Assembly: GCA_031270145.1 (NCBI GenBank)
Contig: JAISYD010000004.1
Span: forward strand, 1 to 6,611
Direction: 5' to 3'
DNA: 6,611 nucleotides
Origin: Planctomycetota bacterium
Lineage (GTDB): Bacteria; Planctomycetota; SZUA-567
How positions within the stretch are numbered: the stretch's first letter is position 1; each line of letters opens with the position of its first letter. The notes below the pieces were generated by a model. The model did no database searches and was not told where the DNA came from. It saw nothing but the letters and a program-made list of their open reading frames with translations. The position numbers were made by a program, and so were the translations under genes. Below, piece by piece: positions 6,134 through 6,611 of the stretch.

Positions 6134-6152
6134 AAATTTTTGCGAAAAATTT
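6134..6152. promoter_or_regulatory. Perfect 19-bp inverted repeat between the divergent promoters
   Basis: AAATTTTT (6134-6141) and AAAAATTT (6145-6152) are exact inverted copies separated by GCG. The site lies just upstream of the expected transporter promoter and just upstream of the first rightward -35 box (6163-6168). It could be a second operator, or an A/T-rich UP-like element that happens to be symmetric. Its centre is 48 bp from that of the 6084-6106 repeat. Confidence 0.4.
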
Positions 6153-6162
6153 AAAAAAGTGC

Positions 6163-6190
6163 TTGACTGTCTATAATATTGCGCTATACT
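6163..6190 (+). promoter_or_regulatory. Putative upstream promoter (P1) of the transketolase gene
   Basis: TTGACT (6163-6168, five of six) is followed after 16 bases by TATACT (6185-6190, five of six). A perfect TATAAT also occurs at 6172-6177 with a poorer -35 (TTTAAA near 6150). The A/T tract just upstream could act as an UP element. Initiation would be near 6197. Confidence 0.6.
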
Positions 6191-6209
6191 GCCACCAGTT
6201 GAATACTGA

Positions 6210-6238
6210 TGGACATTGTTTTATTTATTAAATATAAT
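6210..6238 (+). promoter_or_regulatory. Putative downstream promoter (P2) of the transketolase gene
   Basis: TGGACA (6210-6215, five of six) is followed after exactly 17 bases by a perfect TATAAT (6233-6238). Initiation would be near 6245, at the border where the sequence turns from AT-rich to GC-rich. This leaves a GC-rich leader of about 177 nt before the start codon. Confidence 0.6.
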
Positions 6239-6363
6239 AATCATTAAAAGGCCGTTCCCGGTTCCGTGGCGCCTGTACACCTTGCTGCGCTGGCCGTCCC
6301 CCTTCACTCGTAACCTCTCGCCGACGGCCGCTGCGCCGCCGGCGAATCCGCTGCGCGGCATTT

Positions 6364-6400
6364 AGGCCGCATGGGTCGCGGGCGCGCCCGCGGGCGGCCT
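6364..6400 (+). promoter_or_regulatory. Strong GC hairpin in the transketolase leader
   Basis: AGGCCGC (6364-6370) pairs with GCGGCCT (6394-6400). Inside, 6377-6392 is a perfect 16-bp palindrome (CGCGGGCG/CGCCCGCG). The outer stem ends two bases before the ribosome binding site GGAAGAGA (6403-6410). It has only TTT after it, so it does not look like an intrinsic terminator. A role in translation control or RNA stability is possible. Confidence 0.4.
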
Positions 6401-6408
6401 TTGGAAGA

Positions 6409-6421
6409 GACGGGAACCGTC
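6409..6421 (+). promoter_or_regulatory. Small hairpin between ribosome binding site and transketolase start
   Basis: GACGG (6409-6413) and CCGTC (6417-6421) form a perfect 5-bp stem with a GAA loop, ending directly at the ATG. The Shine-Dalgarno-like GGAAGAGA (6403-6410) is 11 bases from the start, longer than usual. Folding of this hairpin would shorten the effective distance. Confidence 0.3.
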
Positions 6422-6611
6422 ATGGGAAAATCTCGACCCGATTTCGACAGGGATTTCGTAGCCGGAAAGGCGACGGCCATTCGTCGCCGAACCATCGACG
6501 CCATCGGCGCGCTTGGCGTCGGGCACATAGGGGGGTGCCTATCCCTGGCCGATCTGCTGGCGGTGCTCTATTTTGGCGGCCACATGAGGATTGATCCCGC
6601 CAACCCGAAAA
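6422..6611 (+). CDS. Transketolase N-terminal subunit (split type), 3' end cut by window edge
   Basis: The 63 visible codons begin a thiamine-diphosphate-dependent transketolase. ATAIRRRTIDAI (17-28) matches the first helix, and GHIGGCLSLADLLAVLYF (34-51) is the cofactor-domain motif with the conserved His (H35). IDPANP (57-62) follows at the usual spacing. The GHxGGxLS...LAVLYF wording is typical of the N-terminal subunit of two-gene transketolases; single-chain enzymes usually read GHPGAPMG here. A C-terminal subunit gene is therefore expected downstream of the window. The enzyme moves two-carbon units between sugar phosphates in the pentose phosphate pathway, in the cytoplasm. The ATG at 6422 was chosen because GGAAGAGA lies upstream and the protein then has normal length before the first motif. 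An in-frame ATG at 6371 would add 17 Arg/Gly-rich residues inside the leader hairpin and has only a poor ribosome site. Confidence 0.88.
   Translation, partial: MGKSRPDFDRDFVAGKATAIRRRTIDAIGALGVGHIGGCLSLADLLAVLYFGGHMRIDPANPK

Larger units (their letters stand above)
6012..6421. other. 410-bp divergent regulatory region between transporter and transketolase genes
   Basis: No credible gene is seen here. The first 70 bases are the transporter leader. From about 6080 to 6248 the DNA is strongly AT-rich and holds one leftward and two rightward promoter candidates plus two inverted repeats. From about 6250 to 6421 it becomes very GC-rich, with a repeated CCGCTGCGC (6328-6336 and 6348-6356) and strong hairpins ending at the transketolase start. 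The motifs expected of a TPP riboswitch (CTGAGA and its partner) were not found, although the downstream enzyme uses thiamine diphosphate. Confidence 0.6.

Noticed and set aside
6245..6421. TPP riboswitch controlling the transketolase gene
   Set aside because: The conserved thi-box motifs are absent; the leader structure may be something else.

Overview
This is a GC-rich bacterial chromosomal window holding seven protein genes, two of them cut by the window edges. There are no RNA genes, mobile elements or CRISPR arrays. Reading direction changes several times: nif3-like (-), ACP and oxidoreductase (+), lipoprotein (-), ROK regulator (-), EamA transporter (-), transketolase subunit (+). Clear Shine-Dalgarno sites (AGGAGGAG, GGGGAG, TGGAGA), sigma70-like promoters, a lipoprotein with a signal peptide and a split-type transketolase fit a Gram-negative, probably heterotrophic bacterium. 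A PVC-group (Lentisphaerota/Kiritimatiellota-like) origin is a guess from the mix of genes, not a demonstrated assignment.

Left part (1-2648). A Nif3/YqfO-type protein gene runs leftwards off the window. Facing away from it is a compact two-gene unit: a free-standing acyl carrier protein, then three bases later a CrtI-like FAD oxidoreductase. The two directions share a small promoter region whose -10 boxes overlap at 851-859. The ACP leader also holds a terminator-shaped hairpin (892-918). The pairing suggests redox chemistry on an ACP-bound acyl or polyene chain; the substrate is unknown.

Middle part (2653-4916). A putative lipoprotein with a CsgG/LpoB-like (TolB-N-like) core and an odd basic Pro/Gly-rich tail converges on the oxidoreductase, with only four bases between the stop codons. 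Upstream of it lies a ROK-family repressor gene with a winged helix and an intact zinc motif but no kinase catalytic residue.

Right part (5097-6611). An EamA/DMT-type ten-helix transporter gene precedes the ROK gene in the same direction and is separated by 410 bp from the start of a divergent split-type transketolase N-terminal subunit. That spacer is the densest regulatory stretch. It is AT-rich from about 6080 to 6248 and very GC-rich after that. It holds a transporter promoter whose -10 is overlapped by a 23-bp inverted repeat, a second perfect 19-bp inverted repeat, two tandem rightward promoters, and a GC-rich leader with strong hairpins up to the transketolase start. The simplest model is that the ROK protein senses a sugar or sugar derivative and controls the transporter and perhaps the transketolase gene. 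This is inference from context and from operator shape.
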